A stretch of DNA of 34,961 bases from the NCBI GenBank assembly GCA_016927835.1, contig JAFGMA010000452.1:1-34961 (forward strand), read 5' to 3'. Source of the stretch: Candidatus Zhuqueibacterota bacterium (GTDB taxonomy: Bacteria; Zhuqueibacterota; Zhuqueibacteria; Thermofontimicrobiales; Sulfurfontimicrobiaceae). The notes beneath the pieces are model-generated. The model did not search any database and was not told the DNA's origin. It was given only the letters and a program-made list of their open reading frames with translations. Each line of letters starts with the position of its first letter. Position 1 is the first letter of the stretch. Position numbers and translations under genes: made by a program. Shown here piece by piece: positions 6,370 through 14,929 of the stretch.

Positions 6370-8178
6370 TCAAATACGCCCGAACCGCCGGTCAAATTCT
6401 TCCAGGGAAATGTTGACAATCACAGGTCGACCGTGCGGACAAAAATACGGCGTTTGGGTTGCATATAATTGTCTGACGAGTGACTGCATCTCGGCTTGCG
6501 AGAGTTTTTCACCCGCTTTAATAGCCATTTTGCATGAAAATGATTTTGCCACGTTCTCGCGAATATCCGGATTATCGCCCCGGTTCTTCTTATATTCATC
6601 GATGATGCCCTGAAGCGTCAACTCATTATTGCTGCTTTTCAATCCCGATGGAACGCCTTCGATGGTGATTGTGTGCCCACTGAATTCTTTGATGATATAG
6701 CCGATTTTTTCCAAAAACGGTAAAATTTCCTGCAAGTAGGATCGATCCTCGGGAGAGAGATCTATTACCTGTGGGAAAAGCAATTGCTGTGAACTTTGTG
6801 TTTCGTTCTCAAAATTTCGCATGGCACGCTCGAACAGGATACGTTCATGCGCAACATGCTGATCGATGATTGTGAGACCGGTTTCACTACTAATCAAAAG
6901 ATACCGGTTATGGAGCTGCCAGATTTGCCGGCTCTCGACGGATGATTCCTGCTCGGTTGCCGCGCTCGTGGCAGGAATTGCTTGTGCCGGATGCAGAGGC
7001 GATGTCCCCGAAATCGGGCGCTGTGAGGGACTGCCTGAAAAGCGAAATGGGCTGACGCCGCTTTTGCCAGGGGCTGTTGGCTCGACAGGTGAAGCGTGAG
7101 ATAAATTGAAAGCGCTCTGGACCGGCATGTTGGAATCGATTGATGGATGTCTCGATGCAGCAGAGGAAGTCATTTCGGGAATTATCTGATTTGAAGTGAC
7201 GGCGCGACTCACTGCTCCGCGAACCAGCGAATACACCAGTCGCTCATCTGAGAATTTGGCTTCAATTTTTGTCGGATGCACGTTCACATCCACGTGTGCC
7301 GGATCAATATTCAGATAAAGCACATACAGGGGATATTGCTGACCTGTGATCGCTGCGCCGTACGCCGAAAGGATGGCGTGGTGCAGCGCCCGGTTCACAA
7401 TGTAACGCTGATTCAAGAACAGGTATTGTTCCCCCCGCGATTTGCGAAACAGATCCCATTTGCCGACGAAGCCGGTGATTTTCAACAGGCTGCCTTCATC
7501 CGTTACCGGGATCAATTGTCCGGTGCATTTTGAACCTAACACATCGATTAGTCTGGCTTCGGTTCCGGTTGATTTCAGGTCATAAATGATTTCACCTTCA
7601 TTGACGAGGGTAAAACTTACGTTGTTGAAAGCCAGCGTAAAACGGTTCAGGATATTCAGGATGTGCCGATATTCGGTTTTATCAGCGCGCATAAATTTTC
7701 TACGTGCAGGCGTATTGTAAAATAAATTCTTCACGGCAATGGCGGTTCCGGGGATTACCGCGGTGCTATCAACACTTGTCAGCACGCCGCCTTCGAGTTT
7801 GAGTAAAGTTCCTTCGGCTGCCCCGGGTTCTGCGGTCTTGATTTCCATACGACATATCGATGCAATACTCGCCAGCGCTTCGCCGCGGAATCCGAGCGTT
7901 TTGATATTAAACAGATCATCTTCATTTGAAATTTTGCTTGTCGTGTGTCGTTGAAAGCACAAGATCGCATCCTCGCGCGACATCCCCGAACCATTATCAA
8001 TAATCTGAATCAAAGAGCGCCCGCCATCTTTCAAGACAATGGTGAGATGCGTGCTGCCTGCATCCAGGGCGTTCTCCACCAATTCTTTCACCACTGATGC
8101 CGGTCTTTCTATCACTTCACCTGCGGCAATTTTATTGGTCAACGATTCTGATAATATGTTGATTTTGGATGTATTCAT
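6370..8178 (-). CDS. mutL: DNA mismatch repair protein MutL
   Basis: MutL couples mismatch recognition by MutS to strand incision. The N-terminal GHKL ATPase shows KELVENALDAG (catalytic Glu35, Mg-binding Asn36), DNGSGM at 61-66 and TLGFRGEAL at about 94-102. A low-complexity Ser/Pro linker spans about 340-400. The C-terminal dimer domain has a metal endonuclease signature, DQHVAHERILFE, where the usual DQHA reads DQHV, and CPHGRP (Cys580), followed by a terminal FDRRFGRI. These motifs mark the endonuclease-active type, not the MutH-dependent enterobacterial type. At 602 residues it is full length. It lies 73 bases after the creatininase-family gene and 39 bases before miaA. Confidence 0.97.
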   Translation of the reverse strand: MNTSKINILSESLTNKIAAGEVIERPASVVKELVENALDAGSTHLTIVLKDGGRSLIQIIDNGSGMSREDAILCFQRHTTSKISNEDDLFNIKTLGFRGEALASIASICRMEIKTAEPGAAEGTLLKLEGGVLTSVDSTAVIPGTAIAVKNLFYNTPARRKFMRADKTEYRHILNILNRFTLAFNNVSFTLVNEGEIIYDLKSTGTEARLIDVLGSKCTGQLIPVTDEGSLLKITGFVGKWDLFRKSRGEQYLFLNQRYIVNRALHHAILSAYGAAITGQQYPLYVLYLNIDPAHVDVNVHPTKIEAKFSDERLVYSLVRGAVSRAVTSNQIIPEMTSSAASRHPSIDSNMPVQSAFNLSHASPVEPTAPGKSGVSPFRFSGSPSQRPISGTSPLHPAQAIPATSAATEQESSVESRQIWQLHNRYLLISSETGLTIIDQHVAHERILFERAMRNFENETQSSQQLLFPQVIDLSPEDRSYLQEILPFLEKIGYIIKEFSGHTITIEGVPSGLKSSNNELTLQGIIDEYKKNRGDNPDIRENVAKSFSCKMAIKAGEKLSQAEMQSLVRQLYATQTPYFCPHGRPVIVNISLEEFDRRFGRI

Positions 8179-8251
8179 GGTGCAGGCTTTTTATTGCGAC
8201 GGTGCGACGCTCCATTCACGATCTATTCTGTGATCGCGCAAGAATCCCGGA

Positions 8252-8968
8252 TTACCAATTACTCATTTCCCGGATAAGTTGCTGCAAGCAGGTGTTGAAA
8301 ATTTTCTCACCATGTTCCGCTGTTGCCAGCGCTGGATCTGCGCCGATTAATCCGTCAGGATATAAGCGTCTGAATTCGGCGTAATTGACAAAATATTGTA
8401 ATTCAGGAACCTCGCGGAATTTCAGCTCGCGGTCCTCGCGAACGACGCCCGGGTGCAGATACATGATCATCGATGTTTCGCCAGGGGTTCCGTGTTTTCC
8501 TTCGCGCGTTCCGAAAGCGTTATCGATGTACGCTGTGACTTCGGAGAAGTCCCACCAGTTTTTGAATTTGAATTTCATTTCCTGCCATTGGTTCGATATC
8601 TGAGCGAGCAGGCAATTTATTGTGCTCGCATTGGCGCCGTGTCCGTTTATGATAAAAATGCGCTTGAAGCCGGCTTGCCTGAATGACCACAGTATATCTT
8701 TATAGGCGCGGATCATGTTCGAAGGCTTCAGGGTAGCCGAACCGGCGAATCCGAGATGGTGAATGGACATGCCATAAGCCGGGCTTGGGGCAACAATCGT
8801 GCGCGTGCTTTCCGCAGCTTTTTTGCCCAGCGCTTCGGCGATCAGGTAATCTGTTCCGAAAATGCAGCGTGGACCATGCTGTTCTACACTGCCGATGGGC
8901 AAAATCAGGCGATCGTCATGTTCAAGATATTCAGCGACATCAAGCCAGGTCATAAAACGGAGTTCCAT
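8252..8968 (-). CDS. Creatininase-family metal amidohydrolase
   Basis: I chose the ATG at 8968 because AAGGA lies seven bases upstream; an in-frame TTG at 8983 lacks a good site. The 238-residue product shows PIGSVEQHGP at 24-33 and GTD at 38-40, giving likely metal ligands Glu29, His31 and Asp40. FIINGHGAN at 105-113 supplies His110, and a GKHGTPGETS motif follows. These are hallmarks of the creatininase/creatinine amidohydrolase fold, which includes MftE and riboflavin-pathway formamide hydrolases. The substrate cannot be told from sequence. The usual HLPLGTD segment reads RCIFGTD, so one pocket position differs. It starts 17 bases after the preceding gene and is probably in the same operon as mutL. 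Confidence 0.88.
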   Translation of the reverse strand: MELRFMTWLDVAEYLEHDDRLILPIGSVEQHGPRCIFGTDYLIAEALGKKAAESTRTIVAPSPAYGMSIHHLGFAGSATLKPSNMIRAYKDILWSFRQAGFKRIFIINGHGANASTINCLLAQISNQWQEMKFKFKNWWDFSEVTAYIDNAFGTREGKHGTPGETSMIMYLHPGVVREDRELKFREVPELQYFVNYAEFRRLYPDGLIGADPALATAEHGEKIFNTCLQQLIREMSNW

Positions 8969-8985
8969 CTGACCATCCTTCAATG

Positions 8986-9594
8986 CTAGGGATATTTGTT
9001 TTCGATTTTTTGCAGGTCAATTTTTTCGGCGAATTTTTTTACATCGTCGGTATTTTTTGTTTCAAAGCCGCGGATGACTACAAGCAATGATGAGCCCACA
9101 ATGAAATTGAGCTCGGCATATCGATCCAGTTTATCATAGCGTTCGATGCAGCGGAATTTATTTATTTCTGAGATTTCAAATCCTTCATGTGCATTCATCG
9201 ACGCCGGATTCGCAAACCACATGCGTATGGTGGGTATTTTGGCGGCGTTGGATACGATTTCCACATCGACGGACTTCCCCCCGGATTTCAAGTAGCGACG
9301 TTTTACGCTTAATTCGGACAGCAATGACAGACCGGATGCACCGCCCTCGGCTTTTTGGGCATTCCAGCCATCAAAAGATTCCGGTAAAAACGATTTCAGT
9401 TCAGCGATAATCAGGTCATTAATTTGGCGCAGGGCTTCATTTAAATTCGAAGCTGCTTCCATGTACTCCTTATTCTGATAGGCTGATTTTGCCTCGTTCA
9501 TTATTTCAACGATTTCATCCTGAGCATTAAGCCAACCGCTCATCAAGATGAAAGTCAGGATGCAGAACCGAAGATAAGCAGTTTTAAATTCCAT
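8986..9594 (-). CDS. Exported protein of unknown function
   Basis: A 202-residue protein with a signal peptide (1-24, ending WLNAQ) and an AGGAGA ribosome site seven bases before the ATG. Residues about 28-62 are helical with a TPR-like look (AKSAYQNKEYMEAASNLNEA). The rest is mixed alpha/beta, with SFLPESFDGWNAQKAEGG near 68-85, a GASGLSLLSEL stretch, and a GSSLLVVIRGF strand near the end. There is no lipobox and no membrane helix after the signal. I do not recognise a family with certainty; it may act in the periplasm. It lies 28 bases after the STAS gene and 17 bases before the creatininase-family gene, which argues for co-transcription. Confidence 0.75.
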   Translation of the reverse strand: MEFKTAYLRFCILTFILMSGWLNAQDEIVEIMNEAKSAYQNKEYMEAASNLNEALRQINDLIIAELKSFLPESFDGWNAQKAEGGASGLSLLSELSVKRRYLKSGGKSVDVEIVSNAAKIPTIRMWFANPASMNAHEGFEISEINKFRCIERYDKLDRYAELNFIVGSSLLVVIRGFETKNTDDVKKFAEKIDLQKIENKYP

Positions 9595-9622
9595 TTCAAG
9601 TCTCCTGATATAATATTGGTGA

Positions 9623-9970
9623 TCAATTTGACTCTGAAAAGCTTTTCAAAGCCTCCTTTTCTGATTCATAATTAATGATATGTTTTTCCAGTTTGGCGAT
9701 CTCAATGAGCTGCAAAATTCTACCATTCGAACAACAAATTTTGAATTGCCCGCCGTGCTCTCGGGTTTGGCGCGTTCCCAGCAGCAAGGCACCCAGACCT
9801 GAGCTATCAGCATATTTGACTTTTTCAAAGTTAACGAGGATGTTTATATAGTTTTCACCCAGTGCTTGCAAAAATTCAGCTTTCAAATCGGGTGCCATCT
9901 TCGTATCCAGTCTTTCAAAATCAAGGCGTAAAACCAGTACGCCATCGATCATTTGCCGGCTTATTTCCAT
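9623..9970 (-). CDS. STAS-domain protein (anti-sigma factor antagonist-like)
   Basis: The 115-residue product is one STAS domain, as in SpoIIAA/RsbV antagonists that release anti-sigma factors. The motif KYADSSGLGALLLG at about 52-65 contains Ser57 in the position phosphorylated in SpoIIAA. The ATG at 9970 follows AAGGAG by six bases; a second ATG at 9973 is in frame. The upstream glycosyltransferase stop codon (9972-9970) overlaps these start codons, so translation is probably coupled. No anti-sigma kinase or PP2C phosphatase gene is in the window, so the partner is unknown. Its place between glycosyltransferase genes and an exported protein suggests a link to envelope synthesis; that is inference. 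Confidence 0.88.
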   Translation of the reverse strand: MEISRQMIDGVLVLRLDFERLDTKMAPDLKAEFLQALGENYINILVNFEKVKYADSSGLGALLLGTRQTREHGGQFKICCSNGRILQLIEIAKLEKHIINYESEKEALKSFSESN

Positions 9971-10731
9971 CATCGGCTCCTTTCCCAAAGTTTTGCATAT
10001 TTAGTAAACACATAGCTGGCTGAAAAAGCTGACAGGATGAATCCCTGAATGCCATCCAGGAATCCGAGACGTAAAATATACATTTTTACAAAAGCAAAAA
10101 ATGGTCGGAATACCAGATCGCGTAGTTTGAACGTTCTATTTCTCCGCAGAAGATCATCCGCTGCCAGGCTGGTGTAGGTATTGTATTTATCAAAGTAGTG
10201 TTTGATTTCTCTGTCGGTATAGTGCAGCAACGGGTGGGCTAGCTTCCCGCTGTCACCTTCAAAATCGAGCCCTTCGTGCACCAAAGATTCATTGAATCGC
10301 GCTGCGCCTTTTTTAAATAAGCGCATTACATAGCCCGGGTACCAGCCGCAATGCCTGATCCAGCGCCCCAGAAAATTTGCCAGCCGGGGCAGCATATAGC
10401 CATCGAATGTGTTCTTTTGGGAAATGACCTGCTCAATTTCCCGCCGCAAGGCTTCGGTGACGCGCTCATCCGCGTCGATCCAGAGAATCCACGCAGCGGT
10501 TGCTTTTTCCAGTGCGAAATTTTTTGTACCGGAAAATCCGAGCCAGTCGATTTCATATACCTTGTCGGTGAAATTTCTGGCTAAATCAGCGGTCCTGTCT
10601 GTGGTGCTCGAATCGACAACGACGATTTTTTCGTCAGCCCATTCAACGCTTTTCAGGCACTCCTCGATATTTTGTTCTTCATTTTTGGCGATGAGAATTA
10701 TTGACAGCTTTATCAATCGCTTACCCTGCAC
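9970..10731 (-). CDS. Family 2 glycosyltransferase, WaaE/KdtX-like
   Basis: The 253-residue protein opens with the GT2 signature KLSIILIAKNEEQNIEECL, then IVVVDSSTTDRTADLA. WIDADERV supplies the DxD metal and nucleotide-sugar site. RWIRHCGWYPGYVMRLF, HEGL and the helical tail FLDGIQGFILSAF are typical of LPS-core WaaE/KdtX-like enzymes that add sugars to inner core. The start is uncertain: GTG at 10731 gives the full frame, and a TTG six codons in gives a protein starting at IKLSII. The stop overlaps the start of the STAS gene. It is clearly related to the next gene upstream. Confidence 0.88.
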   Translation of the reverse strand: MQGKRLIKLSIILIAKNEEQNIEECLKSVEWADEKIVVVDSSTTDRTADLARNFTDKVYEIDWLGFSGTKNFALEKATAAWILWIDADERVTEALRREIEQVISQKNTFDGYMLPRLANFLGRWIRHCGWYPGYVMRLFKKGAARFNESLVHEGLDFEGDSGKLAHPLLHYTDREIKHYFDKYNTYTSLAADDLLRRNRTFKLRDLVFRPFFAFVKMYILRLGFLDGIQGFILSAFSASYVFTKYAKLWERSR

Positions 10732-10782
10732 AGCTAATCATGATTCATTCGAATTCAATGGGAAAAAATTGATTCGGAGCTT

Positions 10783-11565
10783 TTATTTTGACACGGAAGT
10801 ACTGCGTTGTCGTTGTTTTTCCCATATTCGCATATAAAGCATCATTTTCAACGTCGCTGCAATCATGGACAAAATTAGCCCGTGAATACCATCAAGGAAA
10901 CCCTTCTGCGCAATGTATTTTTTGAAAAATTCAGCAAGGGGATTCCCGATGAAATGATACCACCGGGCTTGCTTACGTTCCAGCCGATCCAATGCTTCCA
11001 ATGAGGAATAGACAACCATTTTCCGAAAACTTTCCTCGATCGTCGGATGCGAAAAATGGATGATATTCTGGCTCAAAATACCGATTGCGCCGCCCACGAT
11101 GAATCCCTCATGTACATTGGATTGACTCACTCTGGTTTTTTCTCTTAGGAATAATCGAACCTGGTATCCGGGATACCAGCCGCAGTGTCTGATCCATTTT
11201 CCCAGGAAGTAGCTTTTGCGCGGTATTCGAAATCCCTCGAACTGAGGTTGCCCGGCGAGTAAATCCGCTATTTCGGCGCTGAGCTCGGGAGAAACGCGCT
11301 CGTCTGCATCCAGATTAAGCACCCATTTCGATGTTGCCTGGTCGAGTGCGAATTGCTTTTGATCGGCGAAACCCGTCCAGTGACGTTGAAAAATTTTATC
11401 CGTATAATTGTGCGCTATCTTAACGGTGTCATCCTGACTGAAGCTGTCAACGAGAATGATTTCATTGGCGATTGACGCGACACTCCCGAGGCAGTCGCCG
11501 ATGTTTTTTTCTTCATTATAAGCGATGACGATGACAGCTAAATTTTCCATTTTCACCGTTTCCAT
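10783..11565 (-). CDS. Family 2 glycosyltransferase, WaaE/KdtX-like (tandem relative)
   Basis: The 260-residue product has the same layout as the gene at 9970-10731: NLAVIVIAYNEEKNIGDCL, IILVDSFSQDDTVKIA, NLDADERV, KWIRHCGWYPGYQVRLF and FLDGIHGLILSM. The pair is a tandem duplication that has diverged. I start it at the ATG at 11565, six bases after the stop of the GT9 gene. A second in-frame ATG at 11550 is equally possible, and an upstream ATG at 11610 lies inside the GT9 gene with no ribosome site. It probably adds a sugar to LPS core or a similar surface glycan in the cytoplasm. Acceptor and donor cannot be read from the sequence. Confidence 0.87.
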   Translation of the reverse strand: METVKMENLAVIVIAYNEEKNIGDCLGSVASIANEIILVDSFSQDDTVKIAHNYTDKIFQRHWTGFADQKQFALDQATSKWVLNLDADERVSPELSAEIADLLAGQPQFEGFRIPRKSYFLGKWIRHCGWYPGYQVRLFLREKTRVSQSNVHEGFIVGGAIGILSQNIIHFSHPTIEESFRKMVVYSSLEALDRLERKQARWYHFIGNPLAEFFKKYIAQKGFLDGIHGLILSMIAATLKMMLYMRIWEKQRQRSTSVSK

Positions 11566-11570
11566 TGAAG

Positions 11571-12614
11571 TCAAAGTCGCACACGCCTGAGTTGATTTTT
11601 TTCGATGCATTTTTGCACCGCCTGCCAGACATCATCCACGCTCAATTCGCGCATACAGGCGTTGGATTCACAATGTAATTTATCGCATCCAAGGCAATGA
11701 AGTTCCTTTTTTACGGCAACTTCATGCTGCGATCCGTACGGTCCCTGCTTTTTCGGATCGGTGGGACCGAAGATTCCGACAGTAGGCGTCCCTATTGCGG
11801 CTGCGATGTGCATCGGTCCCGAATCATTGCTCACCACCAGCGAGCATTTTTCGAGAATAGCCCCCAATTGTTTCAGGTCGGTTTCGGGGATGATGGTTGC
11901 CTCATGGCGAATCAAACGCGCGAGTTTCTCGGTTTCGGGCAGTTCCCCGGGTCCCCAGAGGAGAATGATTTTCGCATCCAATTCAGCCATCAGCCGATCA
12001 GCCAGTTCAGCGAAGTACTCCGGCAACCATTTTTTAGCCGACCAACCGCCCGAGGCATTGATTCCAACGGTGAAGGCGCGATCAAGGTTATTCTCTTCAA
12101 AAAATTGATTGGCGAAATTTTTCGCGGCATCCGGTATCGGGAAGTGCAACTGCCCATCGATGATCGGGATGCCCAGGGCGGTCAGCGCATCAAGATGAAA
12201 TTCGGCTTCGTGTACGCTAGCCGCGCGGGATTGCACCACCACATTGTAAGCGAGCTGACGCGCGCGCCAGTTATACCCGATGCGCTGTTTTGCGCGGCTC
12301 ATCAGGGTGAGTAGCGCGCTACGGGGATTCCCGAAGAAATCGAAAACCATGTCATACCGCGTTTTTCGCAACGCGCTGATGAACCGCAAATTTTCCTGCA
12401 ATCCTTTCCAGAAGCCCATGCTCCGGATTTTATTGAGATCGAACACGATGATCCGGTTCAAATCGGGATTCCCAGCAACGACATCTTTCGCAGGAGCTTC
12501 GGTCAGGAAATCGATTTGCGCATCCGGGTACGCGCCCCTCAAGTTTGAGATCACAATCGTCGAAAGCAGGACATCGCCAATGGCGCGCAATTTTATAATC
12601 AAAATTTTTTGCAT
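11571..12614 (-). CDS. Family 9 glycosyltransferase, heptosyltransferase-like
   Basis: The 347-residue protein begins ILIIKLRAIGDVLLSTIVIS, the GT9 N-terminal signature. Its C-terminal half has GINASGGWSAKKWL, LWGPGE, SLVVSNDSGPMHIAAAIG and VGIFGPTDPKK. These match ADP-heptose:LPS heptosyltransferases such as WaaC, WaaF and RfaQ. A cysteine cluster, HCLGCDKLHCESNAC, at about 309-323 is common in this family and may bind metal or form disulfides. The ATG at 12614 has no strong ribosome site. It lies 47 bases after rnr and six before the first GT2 gene, forming an LPS-core gene set with the two WaaE-like enzymes. Confidence 0.92.
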   Translation of the reverse strand: MQKILIIKLRAIGDVLLSTIVISNLRGAYPDAQIDFLTEAPAKDVVAGNPDLNRIIVFDLNKIRSMGFWKGLQENLRFISALRKTRYDMVFDFFGNPRSALLTLMSRAKQRIGYNWRARQLAYNVVVQSRAASVHEAEFHLDALTALGIPIIDGQLHFPIPDAAKNFANQFFEENNLDRAFTVGINASGGWSAKKWLPEYFAELADRLMAELDAKIILLWGPGELPETEKLARLIRHEATIIPETDLKQLGAILEKCSLVVSNDSGPMHIAAAIGTPTVGIFGPTDPKKQGPYGSQHEVAVKKELHCLGCDKLHCESNACMRELSVDDVWQAVQKCIEKNQLRRVRL

Positions 12615-12661
12615 CGATTGAATCGCGGCTATGCTTGAATGATAATCACCAGCGAACGGGA

Positions 12662-14833
12662 CTATTTTGGCGAAGGCTCTTTAAAATTTGCTTCCGGCAT
12701 AAAATCAACCAGTTTCTCATCTTTATTCACTTTTACCAGGCGCACGCGCATGGGATCGCCCAGTCTGTACACTTTGCCGGTAGATTGCCCCGTCAAGGAA
12801 TAGCGTTTTTCATCGAAAATGAAGTAATCGGAATCTAAATCGCGTACATGGATCAAACCCTCGATAAGATATTGGGAAATTTCCACAAAGATGCCGAATG
12901 CCACCACGCCGGAGATGACACCGTCAAATGTTTCGCCGATTTTTTTCTCGATGAACTGGATTTGCTTCAGTTTTATGGATTCGCGTTCGGCTTCTATCGC
13001 CCGGATTTCGCTCTCCGAGTTACTCTGGCAGATTTTTTCCAGGCGCTGCTTGAACGCTTTTGGATCATCGATCTGGGAGGAGCTTAAATATTGCTTGAGC
13101 AACCGGTGAACGATCAGATCGGGATAGCGCCGAATGGGCGAGGTGAAGTGCGTATAATGTTTGAATGCCAATCCGAAATGCCCCGCGTTGTCGGTTGAAT
13201 ACCTGGCTTTCATCAACGCGCGCAGCAGCACGTTGTGGATTAAGCGGCGATCATTCTCATTCCGCATGCCGTTTAAAAATTCCTGGAATAAACGGGGATG
13301 AATCCGTTTTTTCAAATCGAATCGATATCCTAGGGCTTCAGTGAAAATGGCAAAATCTTTTATTTTCTCTTTGTCAGGTTTTTCGTGAATTCGGTAAACG
13401 AAAGGGGGCTGGCTTTCGGGATCTTTGGTGAGTTTATCCGCAAAATGCCGCGCAACGATACGGTTCGCCAGCAACATAAATTCCTCGATCAAGCGATGGC
13501 TGTCCAGGCGTTCGCCGACTAAAATATCCACCGGTTGACCGTTCTCGTCGAGGACGATCTTGGCTTCCGGGATGTCGAGTTCCAGACTGCCGGCTTGCAG
13601 GCGTTTTCGAAGCAGCAATCTGCTGAGTGCCAGCATCTCCCGAACGGTGGCATCGAAACCATCAACCGTTGCATTGCCATCGATGATTTGCTGCACTTCT
13701 TCGTAGGTGAATCGCCGCTTGCTGCGGATGATGGATTCCTGAAATGAGAAATCCAGCGGTTGCCCCGAACGATCCATTCGGATCAGGACACTGAACGCTA
13801 ATCGGTCTTCATCCGGTTGAAGGCTGCAAATTTTATTGGACAGCTTTTCCGGCAGCATGGGGACCACCCGATCAACCAGATACACCGATGTGCCGCGCTG
13901 AAGGGCTTCCCGGTCTAACGCAGTATCGGGCTTTACATAGGCGCTGACATCGGCGATATGCACTCCCAGCAGCATCGTGTTATCGTCTAGTTTTTTCAGG
14001 GATACCGCATCATCGAAATCTTTGGAATCCACCGGGTCGATGGTGAAAATCAAATCATTGCGCAAATCAGTCCGGCGCCGAATTTCCTCCTCGGGAATTT
14101 GCGTGGCGATTTTGGCAGCTTCAGCCTCAACTTGCTCAGGAAAGATGGGCGATAAATCATACGCACGTGCGATTGATAACACATCGACACCCGGAGCATC
14201 CGGATCGCCGAGTACTTCAACAATTTTTCCTTCGGGACTGAGATTTTCGTGCTCCCAATTTTTTATTTCCACCACGACTTTCTGCCCGGGCTTCGCACCG
14301 GCGGCATCCTCATCCGATACCAAAATATCGCGCATGATTTTCAGGTTATCCGGGACTACAAAACCGGTTTGCAGCCCATGCCTGTAAATACCCACGATTC
14401 CCTTGCGCGCCCGTTCGATAACCTGAACGACCATTCCTTCGGGGCTGTCTCCGACGGAATGTGCCAGCAATCTGACTTTTACGTGATCCTGGTGCAGCGC
14501 CATCCCCATGTTTTTCTGGCTGACGAAGATATCGTCGCCTGCGTCATCACGTTTCAAAAATCCATAGCCCTGCGTCTTGACTCTCAGTTCGCCGGTTACT
14601 TCCGGCGCCTGGCGCGCGATGCCAAATTGGCTTTTCGGATATTTGTAAATTTTGCCATCTTTCACCAGGGTTTTCAACAGCCGCTTGAATTCCATGTATT
14701 GCGATTTGGTAACGCCCAGTTGGCGAGCGAGCGTTTTCGTTTTATACGTCTGTTTGGATGAGCGGGACAAAAATCGGATGATATCAGTGGTTGTAATTTT
14801 TTTTCTCATTTCGCTTTCAGCATTAGTTATCAT
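12662..14833 (-). CDS. rnr: Ribonuclease R
   Basis: RNase R is a processive 3'-to-5' exoribonuclease that can degrade structured RNA. The 723-residue chain has an N-terminal winged-helix region (about 15-70), cold-shock-type OB folds (about 78-215), the RNB catalytic core and a C-terminal S1 domain (about 640-715). The catalytic motif IDPVDSKDFDDA is at 265-276, followed by HIADVSAYVKPDT and SNKICSLQP. HYTHFTSPIRRYPDL is also typical. The start is uncertain: ATG at 14833 or ATG at 14809, neither with a strong ribosome site. It heads the run of glycosyltransferase genes. The usual lysine-rich tail after the S1 domain is short. Confidence 0.96.
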   Translation of the reverse strand: MITNAESEMRKKITTTDIIRFLSRSSKQTYKTKTLARQLGVTKSQYMEFKRLLKTLVKDGKIYKYPKSQFGIARQAPEVTGELRVKTQGYGFLKRDDAGDDIFVSQKNMGMALHQDHVKVRLLAHSVGDSPEGMVVQVIERARKGIVGIYRHGLQTGFVVPDNLKIMRDILVSDEDAAGAKPGQKVVVEIKNWEHENLSPEGKIVEVLGDPDAPGVDVLSIARAYDLSPIFPEQVEAEAAKIATQIPEEEIRRRTDLRNDLIFTIDPVDSKDFDDAVSLKKLDDNTMLLGVHIADVSAYVKPDTALDREALQRGTSVYLVDRVVPMLPEKLSNKICSLQPDEDRLAFSVLIRMDRSGQPLDFSFQESIIRSKRRFTYEEVQQIIDGNATVDGFDATVREMLALSRLLLRKRLQAGSLELDIPEAKIVLDENGQPVDILVGERLDSHRLIEEFMLLANRIVARHFADKLTKDPESQPPFVYRIHEKPDKEKIKDFAIFTEALGYRFDLKKRIHPRLFQEFLNGMRNENDRRLIHNVLLRALMKARYSTDNAGHFGLAFKHYTHFTSPIRRYPDLIVHRLLKQYLSSSQIDDPKAFKQRLEKICQSNSESEIRAIEAERESIKLKQIQFIEKKIGETFDGVISGVVAFGIFVEISQYLIEGLIHVRDLDSDYFIFDEKRYSLTGQSTGKVYRLGDPMRVRLVKVNKDEKLVDFMPEANFKEPSPK

Positions 14834-14929
14834 AAAATTTTGAAATTGAAGATAGTTATTTCTGGAGTTTAAAGCAAGTTGTTTTTCTGAAGCAGAGTTG
14901 CGAAGGCTATTCTGAAGGAGAGCGGCGGT

